Source of the DNA: Actinomycetes bacterium
GTDB lineage: Bacteria > Actinomycetota > Actinomycetes > Actinomycetales > Demequinaceae
Assembly: GCA_023432235.1 (NCBI GenBank)
Contig: JAEYUX010000160.1
Span: 1 to 5,420 of the forward strand
Length of the DNA stretch: 5,420 nucleotides
Direction of reading: 5' to 3'
Position numbers and translations under genes: made by a program. The notes beneath the pieces were generated by a model, which searched no databases, was not told the origin of the DNA, and saw only the letters and a list, made by a program, of their open reading frames with translations. Positions 1-5,323 of the stretch are shown piece after piece (position 1 is the stretch's first letter; each line of letters begins with the position of its first letter).

Positions 1-738
1 CGTCGGCAACGAGCCAGCACCATTGGCGCCGTCCTCCGGTCCGCTCTTGCGGTGGTGATCGCGGCAGTGCTCATCGTCATGGCTCTCGACATGATTGGGC
101 TGCCGGTTGCGCCGCTGCTCGCCTCAGCTGGAATCGTTGGTGTGGCTTTTGGTTTTGGCGCCCAATCGCTTGTGAAAGACCTGCTTTCGGGCCTCTTCAT
201 GCTCATCGAGGATCAATACGGGGTGGGAGACGTGGTTGACCTCGGCCCCGCGACGGGCACCGTCGAAGAGGTGGGCCTGCGCAGCACGCGCCTCAGGTCG
301 CTCGATGGCACCGTCTGGTACATCCCCAATGGCGAGATCTTGCGCGTGGGAAATATGACTCGGCTGTGGTCGCGCGCACTCATCGAGGTGCGTCTTGGCA
401 TCGAGACTGATCTCGACGCCGCGCGTGAGGCGATGCTCGACGCTGTGGCCGCCGCCCGCGAAGCGGACCCCGACGTTGACGCGGCGATCTTGTCCGAGCC
501 CGAGGTGCCCGGTATCGAGTCCTTCGACTACTACAGCGTCTCCGTCCGCCTCCTCATTCAATGTGTGCCGGTCAAGCAGTGGGCCGTCATGCGGGGGGTG
601 CGGCTTGAAATGCGGCGCATTTTCGCCGAGCGCGGCATTCGTTTGGCCGTGCCGGATCAGACGCTCATCATGGGCGCCACCGCGCCGGCAGAGGCTCCCG
701 CGCCTCAAGCGGATGCGGGCGAGGACGATGCCTCGTGA
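1..738 (+). CDS. MscS-family small-conductance mechanosensitive channel, 5' end cut off by the window
   Basis: Membrane channel that opens under membrane tension and releases solutes during hypo-osmotic shock. The frame is open from base 1, leaving 245 residues of the C-terminal part; the GTG codons near 52 are internal. The basic stretch at residues 1-13 leads into a hydrophobic helix (about 14-31). A Gly/Ala-rich pore helix follows (about 36-68, including AGIVGVAFGFGAQ then LVKDLLSG), the TM3 signature of the family. Residues about 70-112 form the MscS beta domain, ending in VWYIPNG, and the alpha/beta cytoplasmic domain runs to about 225. The tail is Ala/Pro/acid rich and probably disordered. 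The stop TGA overlaps the globin start, so the two genes are probably co-transcribed. Family assignment is firm. The missing N-terminus (at least one more TM helix) prevents a subtype call. Confidence 0.93.
   Translation, partial: RRQRASTIGAVLRSALAVVIAAVLIVMALDMIGLPVAPLLASAGIVGVAFGFGAQSLVKDLLSGLFMLIEDQYGVGDVVDLGPATGTVEEVGLRSTRLRSLDGTVWYIPNGEILRVGNMTRLWSRALIEVRLGIETDLDAAREAMLDAVAAAREADPDVDAAILSEPEVPGIESFDYYSVSVRLLIQCVPVKQWAVMRGVRLEMRRIFAERGIRLAVPDQTLIMGATAPAEAPAPQADAGEDDAS
721..725 (+). promoter_or_regulatory. Ribosome binding site of the globin gene, inside the channel gene
   Basis: GAGGA lies 9 nt before GTG 735, within the last codons of the mechanosensitive channel gene. It favours the overlapping GTG over ATG 765. 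Confidence 0.5.
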
Positions 739-1187
739 GCACGCAGCCTGAACCGGCACCCGGCATGAATGTGGGCGCTGGCCCTACCCAGGAACAAGGG
801 CAGAGCTTCTTTGATGCGGTGGGCGGTCATGCGACGTTCCGCGCTATCGTCCAGCACTTCTACCAGGGGGTGCGTACGGACCCGATCCTGGCGCCAATGT
901 ATCCGGCACACGATTTTGAGGGCGCAGAGGAGCGGCTCACGCTGTTCCTTGAGCAGTACTGGGGTGGCCCCACCACATATTCGGACCGCCGGGGGCACCC
1001 ACGCCTGCGGATGCGTCACCAAGGTTTCCACGTCAACCCCGAGGCTCGCGATCATTGGTACGCGCTCATGCGTGAGGCCGTCATCGCTCAGCATCTTGCG
1101 CCCCTCCACGAGGCGACCTTGCTCGACTACCTTGAACGAGCAGCTCACTCCCTCATCAATACCTTCGACCCGACGCCTGGGACGTAG
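735..1187 (+). CDS. glbO: Group II truncated haemoglobin (GlbO/trHbO type)
   Basis: Small haem protein of 150 residues on a 2-over-2 globin fold. Relatives bind O2 and NO, and roles in oxygen delivery, peroxidase-like chemistry or NO detoxification have been proposed. Aligned from memory with M. tuberculosis GlbO, key residues fall at a constant offset of +20: TyrB10 = Y43, TyrCD1 = Y56, proximal HisF8 = H95 and TrpG8 = W108. The blocks EERLTLFLEQYWGGP and RGHPRLRMRH are nearly identical to GlbO. There are no indels through the core, so the fold should be intact. The chosen GTG start overlaps the upstream stop (GTGA) and has GAGGA at 721-725, 9 nt upstream. It adds a 20-residue Pro/Gly-rich extension. 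ATG at 765 is a possible alternative start but has no clear Shine-Dalgarno. Translational coupling to the channel gene is likely. Confidence 0.95.
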   Translation: MSTQPEPAPGMNVGAGPTQEQGQSFFDAVGGHATFRAIVQHFYQGVRTDPILAPMYPAHDFEGAEERLTLFLEQYWGGPTTYSDRRGHPRLRMRHQGFHVNPEARDHWYALMREAVIAQHLAPLHEATLLDYLERAAHSLINTFDPTPGT

Positions 1188-1224
1188 CGGACCAGAGTCG
1201 CCACGAGGTGCCGCTTGCGCCCTA

Positions 1225-1230
1225 TAGCCT
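1225..1230 (+). promoter_or_regulatory. Candidate -10 element for a leaderless tesB transcript
   Basis: TAGCCT fits the actinobacterial -10 pattern TANNNT and ends 6 nt before the ATG at 1237, so transcription would start at or next to the A of the start codon. No Shine-Dalgarno is visible before that ATG, which agrees with a leaderless mRNA. No recognisable -35 hexamer sits 16-19 nt upstream, so the call is tentative. Confidence 0.4.
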
Positions 1231-1236
1231 CGTGGG

Positions 1237-2121
1237 ATGGATTACACCGAGGACCCGCGGGCTCACCAAGCCGTCACCGCAGGGCTGTCGGCGCTCACCC
1301 TGCGCCGTATGGCCGACACCACCTTTGAAGGCGACTCTCTCCCGATGCCTGGGGGCCGCGTCTTTGGGGGACAAGTGATTGCGCAAGCCGTGCTGGCGGC
1401 GGGCCACACGGTAGATCCGGACCGCGCTGTTCACTCGATGCACGGCTATTTCCTCCGCGCCGGTGATGCGCAGAAGCCGATCACCTTCGAGGTGGACATT
1501 CTCCGCGACGGGCAATCGTTCTCTGCCCGACGCACGCACGCCATTCAGGATGGCGTGCCCATCCTGTCGATGATCGCCTCTTTCCAGCTTGCGCAGGACG
1601 GGCCCGAGCATCATGTCCCCATGCCCGAGGTGCCGCCGCCAAGCGCGGTGGTCTCCGACATTGACGTCCTCACCCCGCATGCGGGACACCCCTCCGCAGA
1701 CTTCTGGCTCGACTCCGCCCCATTCGATGTCCGCCATGTCGAAGGGTCGATCCTCGTCGCCCCCGACGCCCGACCCAAGCAGTATCAGACCGCATGGATG
1801 CGACTGCGCGAACCAGTCATTGCCGACGACCTCACCCATCGCGCCCTCATCGCCTTTGGCTCAGACCAGGTGATGCTCGAACCTGCTTTGCGCCGCCACG
1901 GTGCTTCATGGTCGACGCCGGGTATGGCGTTCGCCAGCCTCGATCACGCGATGTGGTGGCACCGTCCAGCACGCGCTGATGAGTGGCTGCTGTTTGTTCA
2001 GGACTCCCCCACCTCACAAGGCGGGCGCGGACTCACCGGCGCATGGGTGTTTAGCGAAGACGGTCGCCTCGTCGCCTCTGTCTCGCAAGAGGGAATGCTC
2101 CGAATGCCCGCTATCGATTGA
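1237..2121 (+). CDS. tesB: Acyl-CoA thioesterase II (TesB family, double hotdog fold)
   Basis: Hydrolyses acyl-CoA to free fatty acid and CoA in the cytoplasm, probably adjusting the acyl-CoA pool. The 294 residues match the family length (E. coli TesB is 286). The N-terminal hotdog carries the hallmark GGRVFGGQVIAQAVLAA at about 39-55. The C-terminal hotdog holds ASLDHAMWWHRP, the ADEWLLFVQDSP block and SVSQEGMLRM. The catalytic triad of E. coli (D204, T228, Q278) maps at a constant +6 offset to D210, S234 and Q284; Ser replaces Thr, a conservative change I believe is common in this family. ATG 1237 leaves about 17 residues before the conserved core and is the only good start, although it lacks a Shine-Dalgarno. 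It is 49 nt past the globin stop, so it may have its own promoter. Its 3' end overlaps the convergent membrane protein gene by 11 bp. Confidence 0.95.
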   Translation: MDYTEDPRAHQAVTAGLSALTLRRMADTTFEGDSLPMPGGRVFGGQVIAQAVLAAGHTVDPDRAVHSMHGYFLRAGDAQKPITFEVDILRDGQSFSARRTHAIQDGVPILSMIASFQLAQDGPEHHVPMPEVPPPSAVVSDIDVLTPHAGHPSADFWLDSAPFDVRHVEGSILVAPDARPKQYQTAWMRLREPVIADDLTHRALIAFGSDQVMLEPALRRHGASWSTPGMAFASLDHAMWWHRPARADEWLLFVQDSPTSQGGRGLTGAWVFSEDGRLVASVSQEGMLRMPAID

Positions 2122-2509
2122 CGTCAGGCGACGGTTCGCCGTCGGGTGGGACATCGTCGGGCGGGAGATCGTCGGCCGGGACATCGTCAGGCGGTGGCTC
2201 GGCACCCTCGGAGGTGGGAGACGATTCGCGCACCCCGCGCACACCACCGCGGGTCGTGCTCGGAATATCGCTCAACGCCACCCACTCCTTGGGCTGACGT
2301 TCGCGGGTCTCAACGGTCCGCCGCCTCCACGTCGCCAGAGCGACAAGGATTGTCACGATGAGCGCCGCCACCATGATGGCGATGACAATGTAGAGCGCCG
2401 TGAACATCCAGTCTGGAGGCTCGGGCCAGTCATCCGGATCGGGCAACACCGCGTACGGGTCGAAGGTGGGTTGGGGAGACGCACACTCCCCACCGATGCA
2501 ATCCTCCAC
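2111..2509 (-). CDS. Uncharacterised single-pass membrane protein with acidic Pro-rich tail
   Basis: I do not recognise a family. The start GTG at 2509 gives 132 residues. An extracytoplasmic-looking N-terminus (1-34) is rich in Pro, Asp and Trp and carries two Cys (positions 4 and 9). It is followed by a strongly hydrophobic helix at about 36-60 and then WRRR. By the positive-inside rule the N-terminus is outside and residues 61-132 are cytoplasmic. Residues 73-84 (PKEWVALSDIPS) look ordered. From about 105 the tail is an acidic repeat of the type P-x-D-D-(V/L). The start is 11 nt after the ettA stop with a weak AGG 7 nt upstream, so it is probably translated from the ettA mRNA. The ATG at residue 35 would remove the N-terminal segment and is less likely. 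Reality as a gene is supported by the clean TM topology and operon position. The function is unknown. Confidence 0.75.
   Translation of the reverse strand: MEDCIGGECASPQPTFDPYAVLPDPDDWPEPPDWMFTALYIVIAIMVAALIVTILVALATWRRRTVETRERQPKEWVALSDIPSTTRGGVRGVRESSPTSEGAEPPPDDVPADDLPPDDVPPDGEPSPDVNR
2129..2144. terminator. Short hairpin just after tesB; possible terminator without a U tract
   Basis: A perfect 6-bp inverted repeat, CGACGG and CCGTCG, flanks a TTCG loop and starts 7 nt after the tesB stop. Read on the plus strand, the RNA would have a UUCG tetraloop. No T run follows on either strand, so this is not a classical intrinsic terminator. It also encodes the end of the convergent gene, and GC-rich DNA yields such stems by chance. 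It is the only candidate signal at the convergent junction. Confidence 0.3.
2141..2200 (-). repeat. 15-bp tandem repeat, four imperfect units, coding for an acidic Pro-rich tail
   Basis: Units at 2141-2155, 2156-2170, 2171-2185 and 2186-2200 each begin GTC(G/A)G on the plus strand. The first and third differ at only a few positions and the fourth is the most diverged. Because the period is five codons, each unit encodes a P/A-x-D-D-V/L-P type pentapeptide in the membrane protein, and copy number changes would keep frame. Confidence 0.8.
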
Positions 2510-2520
2510 GGTGGCGCCTG

Positions 2521-4203
2521 CTAGTCCCGGGTGAGCTTGCGGTAGGTGACGCGATGGGGCCGTGCGGCGTCGGCACCGAGTCGCTCGACCTTGTTCTCCT
2601 CGTACGACGCAAAGTTGCCTTCGAACCAGAACCACTTGGCGGGATTCTCGTCGTCGCCTTCGTAAGCGAGGATGTGCGTCGCAACACGGTCAAGGAACCA
2701 CCGGTCGTGCGAGACGACAACGGCGCAACCAGGGAATTCGAGCAACGCGTTCTCGAGAGAACCGAGAGTCTCGACGTCGAGGTCGTTAGTCGGCTCGTCA
2801 AGGAGCAACACGTTGCCGCCCTCTTTGAGCGTGAGTGCGAGGTTGAGACGGTTGCGCTCACCACCGGACAACACCCCAGCAGGCTTCTGCTGGTCCGGGC
2901 CCTTGAAGCCAAAGGCGCTCACATAGGCGCGGGACGGCATTTCGACTTTGCCCACGTTGATGTAGTCGAGGCCGTCGGAGACCACTTCCCACAACGTCTT
3001 GTTGGGGTCGATGCCACCGCGGCTCTGGTCGACGTACGAGATCTTGACGGTCTCACCGATCTTGAGCTCACCGCTGTCGACAGGCTCAAGGCCAACGATC
3101 GTCTTGAACAGCGTCGTCTTACCTACGCCGTTGGGGCCGATGACACCCACGATGCCGTTGCGCGGCAACGAGAAACTGAGGCCATCGATGAGGACACGAT
3201 CGCCAAAGCCCTTCTTGAGGTTCTTCGCTTCGATCACCATGTTGCCAAGGCGTGGGCCCGGCGGGATCTGGATCTCTTCGAAGTCAAGCTTCCGCATCCG
3301 CTCGGCCTCGGCTGCCATCTCCTCATAACGAGACAGACGGGCCTTCGACTTCGCCTGGCGACCCTTTGGGTTCTGGCGAACCCAATCGAGTTCTTCCTTG
3401 AGGCGCTTCGCGAGCTTCGCGTCCTTCTTGCCCTGGACCTGAAGACGCTCTTGCTTCTTCTCGAGGTACGTCGAGTAGTTGCCCTCGTATGGGTAGAGGC
3501 GACCGCGGTCGACCTCACAGATCCACTCGGCAACGTGGTCGAGGAAGTACCGGTCGTGAGTCACGGCGAGCACGGCGCCGGGGTACTTGGCGAGGTGCTG
3601 CTCGAGCCAGAGGACCGATTCTGCGTCGAGGTGGTTGGTGGGCTCGTCAAGGAGGAGCAGGTCCGGCTTTTCTAGCAGCAGCTTGCACAATGCAACGCGG
3701 CGGCGCTCACCACCGGAGAGCACCTTGACGTCGGCGTCCGGCGGCGGGCAGCGCAGCGCGTCCATCGCCTGCTCAAGCTGGCTGTCGAGGTCCCAGGCAT
3801 CTGCGTGGTCAAGCTCTTCCTGGAGCGTGCCCATTTCGGCAAGAAGCTTGTCGTAGTCGGCGTCGGGGTTCGCCATCTCTTCCGAGATCTGGTTGAAGCG
3901 GTCGAGCTTCGCGTACACCTCGGCCACGCCCTCGCGCACGTTGCCGATAACGTCTTTGTCCTCGTTGAGCGGGGGCTCCTGGAGGAGGATGCCGACGCTG
4001 TAGCCGGGGCTGAGGCGCGCCTCGCCATTCGAGGGCTGCTCGATACCCGCCATGATCTTGAGGATCGTGGACTTTCCAGCACCGTTCGGGCCCACAACGC
4101 CGATCTTCGCGCCGGGGTAAAACGCCATCGTGACGTCATCGAGGATGACCTTGTCACCGTGCGCCTTACGCGCCTTTTGCATCGTGTAGATGAACTCTGC
4201 CAC
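2521..4203 (-). CDS. ettA: ABC-F translation factor, energy-dependent translational throttle EttA
   Basis: Soluble twin-ATPase that binds the ribosomal E site and gates entry into elongation according to the ATP/ADP ratio. The 560 residues match E. coli EttA (555). NBD1 has Walker A GPNGAGKST (38-46), signature LSGGE (162-166), Walker B with DEPTNHLD (186-193) and switch His 216. The helical arm insert typical of EttA lies at about 95-140. The charged inter-domain linker that contacts P-site tRNA is at about 245-315. NBD2 has GPNGVGKTT (356-364), LSGGE (445-449), DEPTNDLD (469-476) and His 499. The C-terminus, RPHRVTYRKLTRD, is the usual EttA end. Both ATP sites look intact. GTG 4203 was chosen because the family begins (M)AEFIYTM and GGAG sits 5 nt upstream; GTG 4209 lies too close to that site. 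The frame stays open upstream to 4368, but that stretch is not EttA-like. Confidence 0.97.
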   Translation of the reverse strand: MAEFIYTMQKARKAHGDKVILDDVTMAFYPGAKIGVVGPNGAGKSTILKIMAGIEQPSNGEARLSPGYSVGILLQEPPLNEDKDVIGNVREGVAEVYAKLDRFNQISEEMANPDADYDKLLAEMGTLQEELDHADAWDLDSQLEQAMDALRCPPPDADVKVLSGGERRRVALCKLLLEKPDLLLLDEPTNHLDAESVLWLEQHLAKYPGAVLAVTHDRYFLDHVAEWICEVDRGRLYPYEGNYSTYLEKKQERLQVQGKKDAKLAKRLKEELDWVRQNPKGRQAKSKARLSRYEEMAAEAERMRKLDFEEIQIPPGPRLGNMVIEAKNLKKGFGDRVLIDGLSFSLPRNGIVGVIGPNGVGKTTLFKTIVGLEPVDSGELKIGETVKISYVDQSRGGIDPNKTLWEVVSDGLDYINVGKVEMPSRAYVSAFGFKGPDQQKPAGVLSGGERNRLNLALTLKEGGNVLLLDEPTNDLDVETLGSLENALLEFPGCAVVVSHDRWFLDRVATHILAYEGDDENPAKWFWFEGNFASYEENKVERLGADAARPHRVTYRKLTRD

Positions 4204-4208
4204 TGCCA

Positions 4209-4212
4209 CTCC
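4209..4212 (-). promoter_or_regulatory. Ribosome binding site that fixes the ettA start
   Basis: GGAG on the minus strand, 5 nt before GTG 4203. It abuts the alternative GTG at 4209, which therefore cannot use it. Confidence 0.6.
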
Positions 4213-4332
4213 GGGATTCTGTTGTCTTGAGGCGGCCGATGCCGCTTTCACCGCCCACAGCCTACGCGGTTGTGCGCGGGCAGACCTCTTACCCGCAAGC
4301 GGTGCAGTACTGATGTGAGGTGCGAACGCAAA

Positions 4333-4360
4333 CGGGGCGCCGGATCGCTCCGACGCCCCG
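4333..4360 (-). terminator. Intrinsic terminator downstream of the glsB-like gene
   Basis: The stem begins 14 nt after the minus-strand stop at 4375. Read on the minus strand it is CGGGGCG-T-CGGA, loop GCGA, TCCG-G-CGCCCCG, followed by TTT. The central T and G make a U-G wobble, giving a continuous 12-bp stem with a GNRA-type tetraloop. On the plus strand the same position is a C-A mismatch, and no T run follows. Both points favour minus-strand action, separating this gene from ettA. The U tract is short. Confidence 0.75.
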
Positions 4361-4374
4361 CCATGCACACCCCG

Positions 4375-4614
4375 CTAGATGCGGCGGCGCGACACACTCG
4401 TCAATGCGACGATGAGTAGCGCTGCGATCACCACACCAAGCACGTAGCCAATGATCGTGCTGCCGCTACCGATGGCGGCCCACACATAGAAACCAAGAAT
4501 CGTACCGACGATGCCGACCAAGATGGTGGCAACCCAATTCACGTGACGTCCCGCGACGAGCCTTCCGAGGAAGCCCACGATCGCTCCAATGAGGATCATC
4601 AAGAGAATCTCCAT
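4375..4614 (-). CDS. GlsB/YeaQ/YmgE-family small membrane protein
   Basis: A 79-residue, very hydrophobic protein with three predicted membrane helices (about 3-20, 27-49 and 53-72) and a basic end, SVSRRRI. The Gly-spaced pattern IGAIVGFLGRLVAG followed by ILVGIVGTILGFYVW is that of the transglycosylase-associated family (Pfam Transgly_assoc). Members are often stress-induced (acid, envelope or stationary phase), but their molecular function is not established, and 'transglycosylase-associated' is a historical label. The ATG at 4614 has AAGGG 9 nt upstream. The gene is isolated: 135 nt separate it from the ssb stop and it has its own terminator, so it is probably a single-gene transcript. 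Its leader contains a hairpin and a direct repeat that may carry regulation. Confidence 0.9.
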   Translation of the reverse strand: MEILLMILIGAIVGFLGRLVAGRHVNWVATILVGIVGTILGFYVWAAIGSGSTIIGYVLGVVIAALLIVALTSVSRRRI

Positions 4615-4641
4615 GGTTGTCGTCCCTTCTCCTACGGTTCA

Positions 4642-4658
4642 AAGCGGTGTGTCCGCTT
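4642..4658 (-). promoter_or_regulatory. Inverted repeat in the leader of the glsB-like gene
   Basis: AAGCGG and CCGCTT form a perfect 6-bp inverted repeat around a 5-nt spacer, 27 nt upstream of the start codon and 13 nt upstream of AAGGG. It could be a leader hairpin or a regulator site. A perfect 6-bp arm can arise by chance, so confidence is low. Confidence 0.35.
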
Positions 4659-4717
4659 GCCTGGTACAACTCCATTTCTCCCGCAGGATGGTCATCTTCT
4701 TTACAAAATGCCTGGTA
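4658..4717 (-). repeat. 9-bp direct repeat TACCAGGCA, two copies upstream of the glsB-like gene
   Basis: On the minus strand TACCAGGCA occurs at 4717-4709 and again at 4666-4658, 51 bp apart (close to five helical turns). The gap carries no gene. Two identical 9-mers in a 135-bp spacer could mark a repeated binding site, but chance cannot be excluded. Confidence 0.4.
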
Positions 4718-4749
4718 ATTCGCCGGCCGGGGTGGGAATAGGCCTCTCG

Positions 4750-5310
4750 CTACGGCGCAATTGAGGCGAGTTCCTCCTCCTGAGCGACCGCGTCAAGGCC
4801 GTTTGAGGGCAGAGCCGTGTCTCCACCATCTCCGCCTTCGGAATCCGCTCGGCCGGCGTCGGAATCCGCTGCGTCGGCGACGCGTGCCGCAGCGTCCGCA
4901 TCATCCCCGTCCGCCACGGTTGGCGGCTCGACGCCACCGAGGTTCGGGTCGCCGACTGCACGCCGGAACGTCGCGATGCCTCGCGTCAGATCGTGGCCAA
5001 CCGCAGAGGCGTCGATGACGAGGTCAGTCCGCGGCCCCGCCTCGCTCTCCCACGTATTGGTCCGGAGCCGTCCCGTCACAATGACGGGCTGCCCCTTTTC
5101 AATGGAATCGAGGACCGTAAGGGCAGCGCTGCGGAATGTGCGCACGGTAAACCACTCCGTGGGGCCGTCCTCCCACGCGTTGGCTGCGCGGTCGAAGTAA
5201 CGGCTTGTCGAGGCGACGCGAAAACTCGTGAGGCTCACGTTGTTGCGCCCCACCACGTGGCGGGGCTTCGTGGCCACCCAGCCGCTCACCGTGATCGTGA
5301 GGTCGTTCAT
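4750..5310 (-). CDS. ssb: Single-stranded DNA-binding protein paralogue lacking the acidic tip
   Basis: Cytoplasmic OB-fold protein that coats ssDNA in replication, repair or recombination. ATG 5310 gives 186 residues; AAGGAG lies 7 nt upstream, and the longer reading from GTG 5355 adds residues not typical of SSB. The OB fold covers about 1-108: LTITVSGWVATKP, SFRVASTSRYFD, EWFTVRTFRSAA, then KGQPVIVTGRLRTNTWES and LVIDASAVGHDL, all matching the Ssb order. Residues 130-170 are a low-complexity Ala/Asp/Gly/Ser linker. The protein ends EEELASIAP, without the DDDIPF-type tip that recruits partners in canonical SSB. This suggests a secondary SSB (SsbB-like, as next to ettA in mycobacteria) rather than the replicative one. 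A promoter is not evident in the 110 nt available upstream. Confidence 0.92.
   Translation of the reverse strand: MNDLTITVSGWVATKPRHVVGRNNVSLTSFRVASTSRYFDRAANAWEDGPTEWFTVRTFRSAALTVLDSIEKGQPVIVTGRLRTNTWESEAGPRTDLVIDASAVGHDLTRGIATFRRAVGDPNLGGVEPPTVADGDDADAAARVADAADSDAGRADSEGGDGGDTALPSNGLDAVAQEEELASIAP
4838..4870 (-). repeat. 12-bp direct repeat within the SSB linker
   Basis: TCGGAATCCGCT occurs at 4838-4849 and 4859-4870, with a 21-bp period (seven codons). It encodes the repeated A-D-S-(D/E) of the disordered linker, so the repeat is probably protein-level low complexity and not a DNA signal. Confidence 0.7.
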
Positions 5311-5317
5311 GTGGGTT

Positions 5318-5323
5318 CTCCTT
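5318..5323 (-). promoter_or_regulatory. Strong Shine-Dalgarno that sets the ssb start
   Basis: AAGGAG on the minus strand, 7 nt before ATG 5310. It is the best ribosome binding site in the window and rules out the upstream GTG at 5355. Confidence 0.8.

Noticed and set aside
124..759. Minus-strand open frame of 211 codons across the channel gene
   Set aside because: It is antisense to a recognisable MscS gene, has His/Arg-rich composition and no domain.
1901..2524. Plus-strand open frame of 207 codons overlapping the tesB end and running through the membrane protein gene
   Set aside because: It is out of frame with tesB and antisense to the membrane protein, and its Arg/His/Pro-rich composition is typical of a shadow frame in GC-rich DNA.
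2510..2635. Longer start for the membrane protein gene inside ettA (ATG at 2635)
   Set aside because: The added 42 residues are Arg-rich out-of-frame ettA sequence. GTG 2509 directly after the ettA stop is simpler.
2554..3675. Long plus-strand open frame of 373 codons opposite ettA
   Set aside because: It is fully antisense to a clear EttA gene. Its residues mirror the complementary codons and show no recognisable domain.
4259..4264. TAGGCT on the minus strand as the -10 of an ettA promoter
   Set aside because: It fits TANNNT and a promoter is expected here, but no -35 hexamer is visible at 16-19 nt spacing, and such 3-base matches are frequent.
4321..4330. Small palindrome TGCGAACGCA beyond the glsB terminator
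   Set aside because: Four-base arms with no second copy or nearby start site to give it meaning.
4204..4368. N-terminal extension of ettA up to the ATG at 4368
   Set aside because: The extension runs through the terminator of the neighbouring gene and has no EttA-like residues. The family starts at AEFIYTM, and GGAG lies just before GTG 4203.
4700..4718. TTTAC/GTAA inverted repeat in the glsB upstream region
   Set aside because: Only four pairs match around a 10-nt spacer, which is within chance expectation.
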